DNA of 64,000 nucleotides from Bacteroidota bacterium (GTDB lineage: Bacteria; Bacteroidota; Ignavibacteria; Ignavibacteriales; Melioribacteraceae), in contig JAEWUC010000008.1 of NCBI GenBank assembly GCA_023397505.1, positions 769,761-833,760 on the forward strand, read 5' to 3'. Both the position numbers and the translations under genes were made by a program. Below are positions 1-9,137 of the stretch, one piece after another; the stretch's first letter is position 1, and each line of letters starts with the position of its first letter. The notes under the pieces were generated by a model. The model was not told the DNA's origin and made no database searches. It worked only from the letters and a program-made list of their open reading frames with translations.

Positions 1-742
1 AAACAATATAGTAATCGGTTGCGCCGAATCCATTCTTAGCGCGGAACACGCTTACTATTAAATATTTTTCATCGGGATCTATGAACGCATTAAACCTATC
101 AACGCCGAAATTAATTTGTTCCGGTAATACTTCCGGCTCGGAATATTTGCCGTTTTCAAATTTAGAGCGCATAATGGAATTTGTCCCGTTTTCGTTTTCA
201 CGCGTAAAATAAATTGTTCCTTCTTTTGTTAACGAAGGAAAAAATTCCGGCGAGGATGTACTAACCGGATTACCAAGATTTTTTGCTTCACCCCAGCCAT
301 TGCCGTTTCGTTCGGCATACCAAATATCAAAATCGTTTTTACCGCTTGTGGAATCATTGCTTGTCTTATTAGAAGCAAAAAATATTTTCATCCCGTCGTA
401 AGAAATACACGGCTCAATGTATTTGTATTTTGAATCCGCGGCAAAGGATGCTACTTCGGGTTCCGCCCAAATTCCGTTTACTTCTTTTGTAAAACATATT
501 GTGCTGAAAGTAAACGCCGGACCGAACACAACAAAATAAATTTCCTTGCCGTCGGGAGTAATTGCAATATCACGAGTCGACATTCCTGTTGAAATAATTC
601 CCGGCGCAAATATTTCAGCCTTCAACCCCGGGAGTTTTTGGCCAAGATATGGACCCGACAAATGATTGTTAGAATTTTGCGAATTAATATTGGTGGATAA
701 TAAGCTTAGAATTATCGATAGAAATGCAAGTTTAATTTTCAC
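1..742 (-). CDS. exported PD40/TolB-like beta-propeller protein, partial (C-terminus beyond the left edge)
   Basis: Read from the minus strand, an open frame starts at GTG 740-742 and runs off the window edge, giving about 247 residues. The start has a basic n-region (VKIKLAF) followed by a hydrophobic signal peptide ending near INSQ. Mature residues contain repeated blades of the form ITPDGKEIYF, ISYDGMKIFF and IDPDEKYLIV, the PD40 signature of TolB-type propellers. Such proteins are exported and usually bind partners or polysaccharide rather than act as enzymes; the function here is unknown. GTG was chosen because no in-frame ATG lies upstream. The Shine-Dalgarno sequence is weak (GCGGAA, almost touching the GTG). 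Confidence 0.7.
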   Translation of the reverse strand, partial: MKIKLAFLSIILSLLSTNINSQNSNNHLSGPYLGQKLPGLKAEIFAPGIISTGMSTRDIAITPDGKEIYFVVFGPAFTFSTICFTKEVNGIWAEPEVASFAADSKYKYIEPCISYDGMKIFFASNKTSNDSTSGKNDFDIWYAERNGNGWGEAKNLGNPVSTSSPEFFPSLTKEGTIYFTRENENGTNSIMRSKFENGKYSEPEVLPEQINFGVDRFNAFIDPDEKYLIVSVFRAKNGFGATDYYIV

Positions 743-818
743 TTCCGCACCAAAGTTGTTTGTTGTATAAACGAATATAAGAAAAGGCAAATGATTAAGC
801 TTGTTTTGCGAGATGCAA

Positions 819-847
819 TAAAAAACCCGCAAGTAATTTTGCGGGTT
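819..847 (-). terminator. rho-independent terminator downstream of the chemoreceptor gene
   Basis: An 8-bp perfect stem (AACCCGCA at 824-831, TGCGGGTT at 840-847) is followed on the minus strand by a T-rich tract (complement of 819-825). It lies 18 bases past the stop of the chemoreceptor gene and so ends the porin-chemoreceptor transcript. Confidence 0.85.
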
Positions 848-864
848 AGAATTTTGCATCTATT

Positions 865-2772
865 TTACCTTAGATGTTTTCCGTAACCGGCAGAATCAAT
901 TTTGAACTTGCCGACTAAATCCTGCAGATTTACCGTTAAGTGGCTTAAGTCCTCCGCAGCTTTTGCAATCTGATGAATGCCTTCGGAAGATTCGTTTGTA
1001 ATGTTGCTTATGTTCAAGAGATTCTTGCTTATTTCCTCACTTGTTGCGGCCTGTTCTTCGCTGGCGGCGGCAACTTGAACAATTATTTCAGAAACTTTTT
1101 CGGATGAAGAAATAATATCTTTTAAAACAGAACCCGCTTTATCAACCAAAGCTTTGCCGTTTTCAACTTCCTTTGTTCCTTCTTCCATCGAATCGACAGC
1201 TTCGCTTGTATCGCGTTGAATTTGTTTAATCATATCGGCAATTTCTTTAGTTGCCTTAGTTGTTCTTTCTGCTAATTTTCTGACTTCGTCGGCAACAACT
1301 GCAAAGCCGCGTCCTTGTTCACCTGCGCGGGCTGCTTCTATTGCAGCATTTAAAGCAAGCAGGTTTGTTTGATCTGCAATATCGTTGATAACCTGTACAA
1401 TTTCGCCGATCTTATCGCTGTTTTCTCCTAATGTAAAAACTGTTTTTGCGGATTTAGCTACTACGTTCGAAATTCTGTTCATTCCGTCTATTGTCTGCGA
1501 AACTACCTTGCCGCCTTCATATGCTTTTTCTCCGGCAGTTTTTGCATTTTCGGCAGCGATAGTTGCATTCTTTGTTGTATCGTTTATTGTTTTACTCATC
1601 TGTTCAACAGCGCCTGCAATTTCGGTCGTTTGCGCCGATTGTTCTTGTGCGCCTGCGGCCATTTCTTCTGAACTCGAAGATATTTGATTTGATGCGCTTG
1701 CTGTTGCCATAGACGCTTCGGTTAAACGTGTTATAATTTCTCTTAACTTGTTTACCGCCCTGTTAAAACCGTTGAACAATTTCCCGATAGAATCCTCATT
1801 CGTAACTTTAAGTGAAACAGTTAAATCACCTTCGGCAAATTTTTCCATTTCAACTAAAATTGTTTCTACCTGGCGTGATAGATAATTCTGTTGTTCTTCG
1901 ATTTCTTTGCGGGAAATATCAGCCTCGGCGGCGGCTTTTTCGGCGATCTTTGTCTTTTCCTGCACTTCTGTAAAATGTGCTTTTATACTTTCAATCATTT
2001 TTGAAAATGATATGGCAAGATTACCGATTTCATCTGTACTGTTTATGTCTATTTTAACATTAGTATCGCCGTCGGCAACTTTGCCTACCGCAGCATTTAG
2101 TTTCTTGATAACAGAGGCAACTGTTTTTGCTATTATAAATCCGAGTATAACTGCAATTAATATTGCAATTCCTATCGGTATATAAAGTCTACTTTTAAAT
2201 TCGCTTATATCATTTTCAACGTCGTCAATGTAAACTCCGCTTCCTATAAACCATCCCCATGGTTTATATAACTTTACAAAAGATAATTTCGGAAGCGGCT
2301 CTGTCGAACCGAGTTTAGGGTAATAATATTTTACAAATCCTTCACCTTCGTTTTTACAAACGGTTATCATTTCCTGGATAAATTTATTGCCGAGTTTATC
2401 TTCTATGTTGAATCTGTTTTCGCCTTTTTTAGAAGGGTCTGAACCTAACGCTTTTGTTATTCCATCAAGATCGTAAATGAAATAATATTCCTGGCCTGAA
2501 TAGCGAAGTGCATTTATTTCATTTATTGCCGCATCTTGTGCTTGTTCAAGTGAAAGGGAATCAGTTTCCATTTTTTTGTTGTAAATATCCATTATATTAT
2601 AAGCCGCTTCAACAACGGCCTTAACCGAGTTTGCCCTGTCTTCGTGATATCTATCGGCAATATTTGGAATAATCATAATAAAGAAGATCAGTAAAAAGGG
2701 AATTATAGCAATCAACAAAAGTGAAAGCAGTTTGTTAAAAATAGACCAGTTCTTAAATTTTAGTTTTTCCAT
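865..2772 (-). CDS. methyl-accepting chemotaxis protein with a single Cache sensor domain
   Basis: A 635-residue transmembrane chemoreceptor. A membrane segment near residues 16-37 is followed by a periplasmic sCache_2-type sensor (about 45-190, with the YYFIYDLDG and KPWGWFIGSGVYIDD signatures), a second membrane segment (about 196-218), a HAMP domain, a second HAMP-like stretch near 300-350 and the MCP signalling domain. The hairpin tip (NLLALNAAIEAARAGEQG and following residues, about 470-505) is the conserved CheA/CheW contact. Such receptors sense small molecules, commonly organic acids for sCache_2, and control motility through CheA. No C-terminal CheR-docking pentapeptide is visible. 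It begins 15 bases after the porin gene on the same strand, so the two are probably co-transcribed and may act on the same substrate. No other che gene is in the window. Confidence 0.93.
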   Translation of the reverse strand: MEKLKFKNWSIFNKLLSLLLIAIIPFLLIFFIMIIPNIADRYHEDRANSVKAVVEAAYNIMDIYNKKMETDSLSLEQAQDAAINEINALRYSGQEYYFIYDLDGITKALGSDPSKKGENRFNIEDKLGNKFIQEMITVCKNEGEGFVKYYYPKLGSTEPLPKLSFVKLYKPWGWFIGSGVYIDDVENDISEFKSRLYIPIGIAILIAVILGFIIAKTVASVIKKLNAAVGKVADGDTNVKIDINSTDEIGNLAISFSKMIESIKAHFTEVQEKTKIAEKAAAEADISRKEIEEQQNYLSRQVETILVEMEKFAEGDLTVSLKVTNEDSIGKLFNGFNRAVNKLREIITRLTEASMATASASNQISSSSEEMAAGAQEQSAQTTEIAGAVEQMSKTINDTTKNATIAAENAKTAGEKAYEGGKVVSQTIDGMNRISNVVAKSAKTVFTLGENSDKIGEIVQVINDIADQTNLLALNAAIEAARAGEQGRGFAVVADEVRKLAERTTKATKEIADMIKQIQRDTSEAVDSMEEGTKEVENGKALVDKAGSVLKDIISSSEKVSEIIVQVAAASEEQAATSEEISKNLLNISNITNESSEGIHQIAKAAEDLSHLTVNLQDLVGKFKIDSAGYGKHLR

Positions 2773-2787
2773 TTCTATACTCTCATA

Positions 2788-4002
2788 TTAAAAAAAATAA
2801 TAAACGCTGAAATTGAGTCTTAAATTACCCACATCTTTAGCGTTGTTAATTTTGCCATAAGAATCGGGTGTGCCGTATGCTGCGTTTGTATATTCCGTTT
2901 CGAAGCAGAATTTTGTTTGTGCTTGCTGGTATTCAATTCTAGGGGCAATCCTGTAAACGGATTTTATGTTAGAACCTCTTGCATAAAACTTGCCTGTAGT
3001 TGATTCAACTGTGCCGAGATTCTCTGTGTAACCTGCGAAAAGTCCTGCTCTCAAATCCGAGCCGTACATTAAATCAACCCACGCGGAATAGATTTTTATT
3101 GGTGTATAATTTTCAGCGCCTGTTGTTGGATTAACAGATTCAACAGCATAACCTCCAAGCATAGTAGCATCTGCAAGATTTGTCCCGTATAGACCTTGCG
3201 CGGCAAAAACAAATTTGTCGAATACCAATTTTGAATATCCCTGCATAGAATAACCGATTACCGTATTATCAGTAAAGTATCCAGTGCTTGTTTCTGTAGC
3301 AGGTCTTAATTTTTTATATTGTCCGCCAACACCGAATAAATTTTTATCGTTCTTATATTGAATATGGAAATGTAAATCGGGTATAACTGCATTTCGTAAA
3401 TATTCGTTGCTTGTTCCAATCGACCCGGGACTCGAATAATCCCGTTGTGTTACAAGAGCAGCGATAAGTTTAAAGTTGTTTATGGTTTGAGTTAATCTTA
3501 TTTGGGGGTTGCGTGAAAAAGGTTGAATAGGCGCGCCGCCGTTAGAACCAATTTGAAGAGGGAATGCTTCTGGAATAAACATCGGACTCCAAGTTTGTCC
3601 TAATAACAAAGATGTATTTTGCCAATCCAAAGAAACATAAGCGTGACGAATGCGCAAGCCGTTAACATCTGTATCCGAGTTGCCCATAAATTCAGTTTCA
3701 ACAAAAGCTGTGGGCACTGCATCTAAAAAATTTGGCGCGCTTACTTTTGCACCGAACCTCGTCATGATTACAGCCATGTTAAAATTATTAACGTCATTCA
3801 AATCTATCCCGTCTTTACCAAATAATTCTTCTTTTGGATATAGCAAAAAATGCGATTCGCGTGCTGCGACAACTTTCCTTGAATCATATAAAGCAGTCCA
3901 GTTCACAAAACCAGTAAACTTTACATTGAATTCATTCTTATTTTGAGCCGCAATTTTGAATATAGGCGCTAATAGAATTAAAAAAAGGATATACTTTTTC
4001 AC
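2788..4002 (-). CDS. outer-membrane porin-like beta-barrel protein
   Basis: About 404 residues with an N-terminal signal peptide (KKYILFLILLAPIFKIAAQ) and alternating beta-strand sequence ending in aromatic residues (VYYFF), as expected of an outer-membrane barrel. The segment RIRHAYVSLDWQNTSLLLGQ followed by WSPMF resembles DcaP-like and related Bacteroidota porins. An ATG lies at 4029, but an AGGAAAG ribosome-binding site sits 3 bases before GTG 4002, and that start leaves a normal signal peptide, so GTG 4002 is preferred. Co-transcription with the downstream chemoreceptor suggests, by inference, uptake and sensing of the same compound class. The transported substrate cannot be read from the sequence. 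Confidence 0.75.
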   Translation of the reverse strand: MKKYILFLILLAPIFKIAAQNKNEFNVKFTGFVNWTALYDSRKVVAARESHFLLYPKEELFGKDGIDLNDVNNFNMAVIMTRFGAKVSAPNFLDAVPTAFVETEFMGNSDTDVNGLRIRHAYVSLDWQNTSLLLGQTWSPMFIPEAFPLQIGSNGGAPIQPFSRNPQIRLTQTINNFKLIAALVTQRDYSSPGSIGTSNEYLRNAVIPDLHFHIQYKNDKNLFGVGGQYKKLRPATETSTGYFTDNTVIGYSMQGYSKLVFDKFVFAAQGLYGTNLADATMLGGYAVESVNPTTGAENYTPIKIYSAWVDLMYGSDLRAGLFAGYTENLGTVESTTGKFYARGSNIKSVYRIAPRIEYQQAQTKFCFETEYTNAAYGTPDSYGKINNAKDVGNLRLNFSVYYFF

Positions 4003-4113
4003 TGTCTTTCCTGTTTTATTGTATCCCATTATCGTGATTATGTTTTGAAAGTTAACCGGATGTTGTGAAATGCTTATATTTGATGTGAGCGTAATTAAAA
4101 AGCTTTTTTATAT

Positions 4114-4135
4114 TTTTACATTATTAATTGTAAAA
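4114..4135. promoter_or_regulatory. inverted repeat upstream of lpdA, candidate operator
   Basis: TTTTACA (4114-4120) and TGTAAAA (4129-4135) form a perfect 7-bp inverted repeat with an 8-base spacer, 14 bases before the lpdA start. A TATATTTG box at 4075-4082 upstream could be the -7 element of the lpdA promoter, though no TTTG lies at the usual spacing. The arms are AT-rich, so chance is possible. Confidence 0.25.
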
Positions 4136-4149
4136 CGATTGGATAAAAC

Positions 4150-5568
4150 ATGTCAACAAAAACACAATTAGCTGTAATCGGCGGGGGTCCGGGTGGGTAC
4201 GCGGCGGCATTCCTCGCAGCCGATCTCGGTATGCAGGTTACTTTAATAGATATGGAAAAAAATCCCGGCGGTGTTTGTCTGTACCGTGGATGCATTCCTT
4301 CCAAAGCTTTATTACATATTGCTAAACTAATAAACGAAGCGGAAGAAGCTAAGAAATGGGGCGTGGAATTCGGCGAACCTAAAATCGATATAAATAAACT
4401 CCGCGATTTTAAGAATGGAGTTGTAAATAAATTGACAGGCGGACTCGGTCAGCTTTCAAAGCAGCGCAAAGTTAATTACATAAACGGGCGAGCAACATTT
4501 ATAAATTCAAATACACTTTCAGTCTCTAAAGCCGATGGCACCATCGAAGAAGTAATTTATGAAAAAGCAATTCTCGCAACTGGTTCAGTTCCCGCTAAAG
4601 TACCGGGACTTTCAATCGATTCCCCGCGCGTGATGGATTCAACTTCAGCGCTGGAATTAAATGATGTTCCCAAAAGATTATTGGTTATAGGCGGCGGATA
4701 TATAGGTTTGGAATTGAGTACAGTTTATGCCGCTCTTGGCAGTGAAGTAACAGTTGTGGAAATGATGCCCGGTTTATTGCCCGGCGCCGACCGCGATCTT
4801 GTTGCTGTTCTCGAAAAACGAGTTAAAGCAGCAATGAAATCGGTTTTGGTTGAAACAAAAGTTGTTGATTTAAAAGAAACGAAAGACGGAATAAAAGTTA
4901 AACTTGAAGGCAAGAATGTTACGGAGCCCGAACAAACTTTTGACAAAGTACTAATATCAATCGGGCGAAAACCTGTAACAACAGGTTTCGGTTTGGAAAA
5001 AACAAAAGTAAAAGTTAACGAGCGCGGTTTTGTTGTGGTTGATAAACAATTGAAAACAGACGATCCGAGTATCTATGCGATAGGCGACATTGTTGGAAAT
5101 CCGATGCTCGCACACAAGGCTGCCGCCGAGGGTAAAGTTGCAGTTGAAGCAATACTCGGTCACAAAGTTGCGTTTGAACCGAATGCAATTCCGGCGGTTG
5201 TATTTACAGATCCCGAACTGGCATGGGCGGGCATAACTGAAACCGAAGCAAAAGAAAAGGGAATTAAAGTTGAGATTGCAAAATTCCCGTGGGGTGCAAG
5301 CGGACGCGCTACAACTCTTGATAGAAATGATGGTATGACAAAACTAATCGTTGAACCGGAAACTGAAAGAATTCTCGGCGTTGGCATTGTTGGAGTTGGC
5401 GCCGGTGATATGATTGCCGAAGGCACGCTCGCAATTGAAATGGGTGCTAATGTTAAGGACCTTGAATTGACGATTCATCCTCATCCTACTTTATCCGAAA
5501 CGATGATGTTTGCTGCAGAATTATTTTACGGTCATGCAACTGATATGTACCGCCCGAAAAGAAAATAA
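4150..5568 (+). CDS. lpdA: dihydrolipoyl dehydrogenase (E3)
   Basis: A 472-residue FAD-dependent disulfide oxidoreductase that reoxidises lipoamide in pyruvate and 2-oxo-acid dehydrogenase or glycine-cleavage complexes, passing electrons to NAD+. The FAD-binding GGGPGGYAAA is at residues 11-20, the redox-active pair is C43/C48 (GGVCLYRGCIPSK), the NAD-binding GGGYIGLEL lies near 180, the second FAD motif (YAIGDI) near 310, and the C-terminal catalytic HPHPTLSE near 440. Length and motif order match the family. It stands alone, with no E1 or E2 genes adjacent, so the complex it serves cannot be assigned. The start is the first ATG of the frame. Confidence 0.96.
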   Translation: MSTKTQLAVIGGGPGGYAAAFLAADLGMQVTLIDMEKNPGGVCLYRGCIPSKALLHIAKLINEAEEAKKWGVEFGEPKIDINKLRDFKNGVVNKLTGGLGQLSKQRKVNYINGRATFINSNTLSVSKADGTIEEVIYEKAILATGSVPAKVPGLSIDSPRVMDSTSALELNDVPKRLLVIGGGYIGLELSTVYAALGSEVTVVEMMPGLLPGADRDLVAVLEKRVKAAMKSVLVETKVVDLKETKDGIKVKLEGKNVTEPEQTFDKVLISIGRKPVTTGFGLEKTKVKVNERGFVVVDKQLKTDDPSIYAIGDIVGNPMLAHKAAAEGKVAVEAILGHKVAFEPNAIPAVVFTDPELAWAGITETEAKEKGIKVEIAKFPWGASGRATTLDRNDGMTKLIVEPETERILGVGIVGVGAGDMIAEGTLAIEMGANVKDLELTIHPHPTLSETMMFAAELFYGHATDMYRPKRK

Positions 5569-5585
5569 TTGTTTCCCCTATTTAA

Positions 5586-5624
5586 CTCCCTTTCCTTATT
5601 TGAAGGAAGGGGAGTAAGAGGGAG
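5586..5624. repeat. dispersed palindromic element, copy 1
   Basis: A 12-bp hairpin (CTCCCTTTCCTT 5586-5597; AAGGAAGGGGAG 5603-5614, one G-T pair) is followed by TAAGAGGGAG. A second copy with the same layout is at 48561-48597. The trailing GGGAG (5620-5624) is also the best ribosome-binding site of the next gene. Confidence 0.6.
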
Positions 5625-5633
5625 ATTCAATAC

Positions 5634-6704
5634 TTGTACCGAATGAAACCAACACAAATATTTTTACTCGTCATAATTTTATCATCAAACATTTATGCGC
5701 AAAATTATTTTTATACCGGGAAAAATTACGGGAGCGAATCTTTATATAATCCTGCTTACTTAATTTTAAACGGCGGATTTGATATGATCCAAGTAGGCAA
5801 TAAAAGAAACATTCTAAAATTTCCTTTTCATAATGCAGGTAAAAATGTTTGGAACAACATTTCAAATCCAATAGAGAAGATTGATAAATACGGCTGGTGG
5901 AATTTTATGAAGGACCAGGTTCTTCCGCTTTCACTAAACAAGAAGAATGCACAGTTCTTCCCGAATTATACTCTTCATCTAATCGGCGGAGGAATGGAAT
6001 TCGCTAAGATGGAAGAATGGTACGAGTATCATAATTATCCGGTTCCGGGTGTACTATCCTTTGTTACGATGACCGCTTATCATTTAATTAATGAAACAAT
6101 TGAAAATGGAAAATATATAGGCGATGATGTTGACCCTATAGCCGACATTTACATTTTCGATCTCGGCGGGATTTTGCTTTTCACATCGCATGATATGAGA
6201 AAATTTTTTTCAGAAACATTAAATCTTGCCGATTGGTCGTTGCAGCCGTCGTTCTCGCTGCGCAATGGCGAACTTCACAATAACGGGCAATTTTTTTCGA
6301 TGAAATGGAAAATACCTTTTTCCGAAAGATGGCATTTGTTTTATTATTTCGGAACAAACGGCGTGGGCGGTCTATCTTATAAATATGAAGACGGCTCGGC
6401 AATATCATTCGGTGCTGGTCTTGCCGCGAGCGATTTAATAACTGTAGACTCCAAAAGAAATAAAAAAACACTCGGCTTTGTCGGTAACTTCGGTTTGTTC
6501 TATGATAGAAACAATTCTTTGATGGCAGGATTAACGGTAACAATAAAAACAGATTATATGATTAATCTTAACATCTATCCCGGTATAATAAAATTTGGAG
6601 ATTTTTCACCCGGCATCTGGGCTTCTTACAGCCAGGACGGAAATATTATTTCCGGTTTAACTTTCTCATGGCTTCCAGCCGGTGCGGCGTATAGTTTAAA
6701 ATAA
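5634..6704 (+). CDS. exported protein of unknown function, probable outer-membrane protein
   Basis: 356 residues beginning at TTG 5634, with GGGAG 9 bases upstream; the alternative ATG at 5643 is too far from that site. The N-terminus is a signal peptide (KPTQIFLLVIILSSNIYAQ). The remainder is rich in aromatic residues and glycine, with alternating strands toward the end (for example SFGAGLAASD, LGFVGNFGLFYD and GLTFSWLPAGAAY), suggesting a barrel or membrane-associated protein. No family was recognised. It is followed by another exported gene in the same direction after about 90 bases. Confidence 0.6.
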   Translation: MYRMKPTQIFLLVIILSSNIYAQNYFYTGKNYGSESLYNPAYLILNGGFDMIQVGNKRNILKFPFHNAGKNVWNNISNPIEKIDKYGWWNFMKDQVLPLSLNKKNAQFFPNYTLHLIGGGMEFAKMEEWYEYHNYPVPGVLSFVTMTAYHLINETIENGKYIGDDVDPIADIYIFDLGGILLFTSHDMRKFFSETLNLADWSLQPSFSLRNGELHNNGQFFSMKWKIPFSERWHLFYYFGTNGVGGLSYKYEDGSAISFGAGLAASDLITVDSKRNKKTLGFVGNFGLFYDRNNSLMAGLTVTIKTDYMINLNIYPGIIKFGDFSPGIWASYSQDGNIISGLTFSWLPAGAAYSLK

Positions 6705-6796
6705 ATTTTATGGAAGAATTAATATCTAACGGAAGAATAATAAAATCTATAAATTATCACCGTACTTAAAACCAAATCATCAAAAAGGGTTGTATT

Positions 6797-7951
6797 TTGA
6801 AAAGGAAAATCTTTTTACTGTGTTTTCTTGTTTTAATTGTTAAAACACAAGCTCAGCCAAAATATAATTGGGAACGGCATGATTCTCTTGTAAAAGCAGG
6901 CGTTGATCAAATTTACGGTATCGAATTCGACAAAGCCGAAAAAACTTTTGACGTTGTTGTTAAAGAATATTCGACTCATCCCTCCGGTAAATTTTTCAAA
7001 GCTATGATAACTTGGTGGAGAATTTTACTCGATCTTGATAATGAAAGTCTTGATGACAGATTTTATGATCAACTTGAAGAATGTATCGATCAATGCGACG
7101 ATATTCTTGACAACAACGAAAAAAATGTTGATGCGTTATTTTTCAAAGGTGGTTCAATAGGTTTCAGGGGAAGATTACTTGCAATCCGTGAAAGCTGGTT
7201 TAAGGCAGCGCTTGACGGTAAAGAAGGACTCGGCATTGTATATAAAGCTTACGAAGCTGATCCGAAAAACGCGGACATTCAACTTGGTTTCGGTATTTAT
7301 CATTATTACGCCGATGTAATTCCATCAAAATATCCTGCCGTAAAACCTTTCATGGTTTTCTTCCCCAAAGGCGATAAAGTGAAAGGATTGAAAGAACTTG
7401 AGTACGTTGCGTGGAGCGGGCGCTACGCGAGAATTGAATCGAGATATTTTTTGATGACTCTAAATTTTCAGTTTGAAGAAAATATGAACGATACGAGAAA
7501 ATGGGGAAGGATTTTATTAAATGATTTTCCGAACAACCCGAACTTTCAGAAATATTACGGGCTTACTTTTATAAAAGAAAATAATTATCCCGAAGCGGTT
7601 AAAACTTTCCGCGATATTTACAACAAGTGTTTAAAAGGTATGCCGGGCTACAATAAAAGAGCAGAGAGGGAAGCTTCGTATTATATTGCGATGGATTATA
7701 AACTTAGAGATAAAGTAGATTCGGCTGCGGCATTTTTCGAAAAATCCGAAAAACTTTCAAGGCAGATTGATAAAAAAGAAGAATCTGGGTTTCTAATTAA
7801 TACCGTATTTTATCTGGGAATGTTATACGATCAATTAGGAATGAGAGACAAAGCAATTAAGTATTATAAAGAAACTCTAGACTTGCGGGAAAGAAACGAC
7901 TCTCATAAGTATGCAGAACAGTATTTGAAAACTCCTTACAAGAAAAGATAA
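6797..7951 (+). CDS. exported tetratricopeptide-repeat protein
   Basis: 384 residues starting at TTG 6797, with AAAAAGGG about 8 bases before it. There is a signal peptide (KRKIFLLCFLVLIVKTQAQ) and then helical TPR-like repeats: KAEKTFDVVVKEY near 45, NADIQLGFGIYHYY near 155, YPEAVKTFRDIYN near 275 and RDKAIKYYKETLDL near 355. TPR proteins of this kind usually act as periplasmic or outer-membrane scaffolds. No enzyme signature is seen. It is probably co-oriented with the preceding exported gene, but the gap makes an operon uncertain. Confidence 0.7.
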   Translation: MKRKIFLLCFLVLIVKTQAQPKYNWERHDSLVKAGVDQIYGIEFDKAEKTFDVVVKEYSTHPSGKFFKAMITWWRILLDLDNESLDDRFYDQLEECIDQCDDILDNNEKNVDALFFKGGSIGFRGRLLAIRESWFKAALDGKEGLGIVYKAYEADPKNADIQLGFGIYHYYADVIPSKYPAVKPFMVFFPKGDKVKGLKELEYVAWSGRYARIESRYFLMTLNFQFEENMNDTRKWGRILLNDFPNNPNFQKYYGLTFIKENNYPEAVKTFRDIYNKCLKGMPGYNKRAEREASYYIAMDYKLRDKVDSAAAFFEKSEKLSRQIDKKEESGFLINTVFYLGMLYDQLGMRDKAIKYYKETLDLRERNDSHKYAEQYLKTPYKKR

Positions 7952-8032
7952 TTAATACCAAAGTAACACAAATGAGGATTACGTTCTTTGCGAAAAATAC
8001 TTCTCGCTAAGACGCAAAGCCCTTAGAGAAAT

Positions 8033-8962
8033 CTATAAAGAAGTTGAAATTCCAAATCTGTGTAATGAGCCGATCGAACCCAAGGATGAGAAGGAATAAT
8101 CAACAACATATGTGCTGACATTAAAACCAACACCAAGACTGAAACCGGCTAATCCTGGTGTGCTGCCGATTTTCAGCTCTCTTCGTTTTTCATTATCGTA
8201 GCCGAAACGGAGTTTAAAACTTTTACCTAATCTTAATTCCGCACCGGCAGTTATGTTTTTGAACCTTTCAAAAAACGAATCGAACCTATCGCTTAATTTG
8301 TTGAATGACCAAAAGAATTTTAACGGAACTTTTTCGAGTTGTTTTGTAAAACCGAGACGCATATCAATAGGTAAATCTTCGTTTATTGTTGAGTAAGAAG
8401 AAAGCTGCGAACCGAGGTTCAAAATTGAAAAACCAAAATGCCAATTCTCTTCGGGAATTGCGTAATGCAGCCCGATATCAAAAGCCAATGCTGTTGAGGA
8501 ATAATCCTCAATTCCGGAATAGATAAATTTTACATTGGCACCGTAGAAAAAATTTTCATCGAGTTCGTTACCGTAGCCTATCATTAAAGCCAAATCGTTC
8601 GCACCGAATTCACCCAAATTTTTACCGTACAAATCGGATTTAATAAAATCACCGTAATTAACATATTGAACAGCAGCGCTGAATCTTCCCAAACTTTCAT
8701 ATTCTTTAGAAACAACTACTGAAGCTGAATTAATGTCCATCAAATGATTAACATACGAAACAGAAATTGGAGTGCCGGTTAATGTGTTTATTCCCGCGGG
8801 ATTATAAAAAACTACATTGGGATCATCGCTGTTTGCAACAAAACTTCCGGCAACCGCTGCCGCTCTAGGATTTGTATCGAGGGCTAAAAATTTATAAACG
8901 CTTTGTGAAAATGTAATAGTTGAAATCATAAAAAACATTACAACAGCAAGGAATTTCTTCAT
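8033..8962 (-). CDS. porQ: PorQ/PorV-family outer-membrane protein, probable T9SS component
   Basis: 309 residues from ATG 8962, preceded by GAGAG at correct spacing; the open frame extends upstream to 9040, but that extension has no signal peptide. The signal peptide (MKKFLAVVMFFMISTITFSQ) is followed by the family N-terminus: FLALDTNPRAAAVAGSFVAN, then DDPNVVFYNPAGINTL. These features are shared by PorV/PorQ outer-membrane proteins of the Bacteroidota type IX secretion system. PorQ is required for anchoring secreted cargo in P. gingivalis. The rest is a 14-strand-like barrel. The choice of PorQ over the broader PorV/UPF0164 family rests on length and overall layout, so the symbol is tentative. 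A substrate-like sorting domain occurs at the end of the 14050 gene. Confidence 0.62.
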   Translation of the reverse strand: MKKFLAVVMFFMISTITFSQSVYKFLALDTNPRAAAVAGSFVANSDDPNVVFYNPAGINTLTGTPISVSYVNHLMDINSASVVVSKEYESLGRFSAAVQYVNYGDFIKSDLYGKNLGEFGANDLALMIGYGNELDENFFYGANVKFIYSGIEDYSSTALAFDIGLHYAIPEENWHFGFSILNLGSQLSSYSTINEDLPIDMRLGFTKQLEKVPLKFFWSFNKLSDRFDSFFERFKNITAGAELRLGKSFKLRFGYDNEKRRELKIGSTPGLAGFSLGVGFNVSTYVVDYSFSSLGSIGSLHRFGISTSL

Positions 8963-9137
8963 AATTCTCTCATTTTGACGCACGATTATATAGATATTCA
9001 TTTTTAAAGGCAAGGCAATAGAATTTATGCTTGCATCCAATGGAACAATAATAAATCTAATAATGTTAGAGATTGCAACTTGACCGATTTAATAAATCAT
9101 CATTAATTTAGAATACGAATAATTACAAGGAGTTAAA

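Noticed and set aside
1385..2185. Two plus-strand open frames of 92-100 residues inside the chemoreceptor gene
   Set aside because: They are antisense shadows of the conserved MCP coding sequence, with Cys/Phe/Ser-rich chains and no ribosome-binding site.
4116..4304. A minus-strand open frame across the lpdA start
   Set aside because: Shadow of the FAD-binding N-terminus of lpdA with no homology-like features.
7952..8032. Short repeated-looking sequence with TTTGCG and GCGAAA words between convergent genes
   Set aside because: Only loosely self-complementary and without a second copy in the window, so no repeat or terminator is claimed.
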